From Ancylothrix sp036704045 (lineage in GTDB: Bacteria > Cyanobacteriota > Cyanobacteriia > Cyanobacteriales > Oscillatoriaceae), in NCBI GenBank assembly GCA_036704045.1, contig DATNQM010000048.1, forward strand, positions 62,001 through 126,000: DNA of 64,000 bases, in the 5' to 3' direction. The stretch's first letter is position 1; each line of letters begins with the position of its first letter. Below are positions 63,330-64,000 of the stretch, piece by piece. The notes beneath the pieces are model-generated. The model was not told the origin of the DNA and ran no database searches. It saw only the letters and a list, made by a program, of their open reading frames with translations. Made by a program: the position numbers and the translations under genes.

Positions 63330-63461
63330 AAGTAGAAGCACTCAATTATTTGTAGGATGGGTCAAGCGTAAGCGCAACCCATCAAAGCCCCTCAAAAGTT
63401 GGGTTTCGTTCCTTAACCCAACCTACATTAGCTAGAATTTAATTAATTTGACTTACTTAAG
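63330..63461. repeat. Dispersed repeat element, copy B (inverted relative to copy A)
   Basis: Read on the minus strand, this begins CTTAAGTAAGTCAAATTAATT, passes through GTAGGTTGGGTT and GAACGAAACCCAAC, then the block GGGTTGCGCTTACGCTTGACC, and ends GTGCTTCTACTTA, once each broken into pieces of twenty bases or fewer. The same order of blocks is found on the plus strand at 661-931, with only a few substitutions plus extra inserts there. It is the only notable content of the 325-base gap between gnd and the class II aldolase gene. No frame runs through it. Confidence 0.82.
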
Positions 63462-63586
63462 ACTATATTTTTAGTAGTTTTTTACTCATTAAACTTATCC
63501 CAGAACACACAAAAGCGAATCAATTATTTAATTGAAATAAACAAAAATCTCAAATAACCTCTATCAGACATGGTATAAAAACTAAA

Positions 63587-64000
63587 ATGAAAATAGAAAT
63601 CCCCCAACCCCCAATTTTTCACAACCTAGAAGACGAACGCCGGCATCGCTGTGAACGCCTAGCAGCCGCATTTCGACTATTTGCACATTTTGGCTTTGAT
63701 GAAGGAGTAGCAGGGCATATCACCGCCAGAGACCCGGAATTAACAGATCATTTTTGGGTTAATCCTTTTGGCGTTTATTTCGGCCATATAAAAGTTTCTG
63801 ACCTCATTTTAGTTAACCATAAAGGCGAAATAATTAAAGGCAACCGGCCTATTAACCAAGCCGCTTTTGCTATCCATTCTCAAGTTCACAGCGCCCGTCC
63901 TGATGTGGTAGCAGCCGCCCACGCCCATTCTATCTACGGTAAAACCTGGTCTACCCTAGGAAGACTACTTGACCCCCTCACCCAAGATGCCTGTAGTTTT
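63587..64000 (+). CDS. Class II aldolase/adducin family protein (3' end outside window)
   Basis: The first 138 residues from an ATG, open to the window end. The class II aldolase fold shows as RLAAAFRLFAHFGFDEGVAGHI, VNPFGVYFGHIKVSDLILVNHKG and the zinc-binding HAH in VAAAHAHSIYGKTW. The family includes sugar-phosphate aldolases, epimerases and decarboxylases. Without the C-terminus, which carries the third metal histidine, the reaction cannot be assigned. It resembles the stand-alone class II aldolases often found in cyanobacteria. No ribosome site is obvious. Confidence 0.87.
   Translation, partial: MKIEIPQPPIFHNLEDERRHRCERLAAAFRLFAHFGFDEGVAGHITARDPELTDHFWVNPFGVYFGHIKVSDLILVNHKGEIIKGNRPINQAAFAIHSQVHSARPDVVAAAHAHSIYGKTWSTLGRLLDPLTQDACSF

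Noticed and set aside
1..64000. CRISPR arrays, rRNA operons or prophage
   Set aside because: No regularly spaced direct repeats, rRNA-like sequence or phage structural genes were seen.

Overview
The window comes from a cyanobacterium, most likely a filamentous one of the Oscillatoria/Microcoleus kind. This rests on lineage-typical genes: the response regulator RpaB (Ycf27), Ycf35 with its DUF2997 and ferredoxin partners, a Ycf66-family protein, a stand-alone CAAD (CurT-type) membrane protein, a CCB4-like cytochrome b6f assembly factor, SphS/SphR phosphate control, a PacS-like copper ATPase, a SynArsC-type arsenate reductase, SLH-porins and a carotenoid oxygenase. I found no tRNA, rRNA or CRISPR array.

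Layout. 0-3.4 kb: the end of a sugar ABC permease, a dispersed repeat element, and a copper P-type ATPase. 3.4-16 kb: a phosphate and arsenic block, all on the minus strand: phoX, phoU, sphS, sphR, arsC, acr3, pstA, pstC, pstS, a second binding protein (sphX-like) and arsR. No pstB is present. 16-19.6 kb: a creatininase-family gene, then an accessory patch with a TPR-gene scrap, a DUF262-HNH nuclease-like gene and a decayed IS630-type transposase broken by small palindromic repeats. 19.6-26.3 kb: radA, rpaB, the CCB4-like gene, a lipoprotein and an amino-acid permease. 26.7-34 kb: a porin, small lipoprotein and hypothetical genes, aroA, curT and a D-lactate dehydrogenase-type gene. 34-39.5 kb: the chaperone chain grpE-dnaK-dnaJ followed by a tusA-like gene and rsgA. 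40-45.5 kb: the type IV pilus motor and platform genes pilB-pilT-pilC plus a co-directional hypothetical gene. 45.8-48.8 kb: a TPR protein, the DUF2997-ycf35-ferredoxin cassette and a YiaA-type protein. 49-54.5 kb: ileS, three small toxin/antitoxin-like genes and a secreted TPR protein. 54.5-64 kb: a CHASE2 adenylate/guanylate cyclase, a carotenoid oxygenase, the Ycf66 protein, a secreted thioredoxin-fold protein, gnd, and the start of a class II aldolase.

How it works together. In the phosphate/arsenic block, pstS carries a five-unit, 11-bp-period Pho-box array, as expected for SphR control. The sphX-like gene and acr3 instead each carry a near-identical 23-bp site of ArsR/SmtB type, and arsR lies directly upstream of the sphX-like gene. 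This suggests one arsenic-responsive regulon coupling arsenite efflux and arsenate reduction to a separate phosphate-binding protein, next to a Pho-controlled Pst transporter. The pilB-pilT-pilC spacers hold three large inverted-repeat structures that could set the relative expression of the pilus genes.

The window is bracketed by two related dispersed elements in opposite orientation (661-931 and 63330-63461), about 62 kb apart. They could support inversion of nearly the whole interval. All functional assignments are by reading motifs and recalled families; no database search was run.
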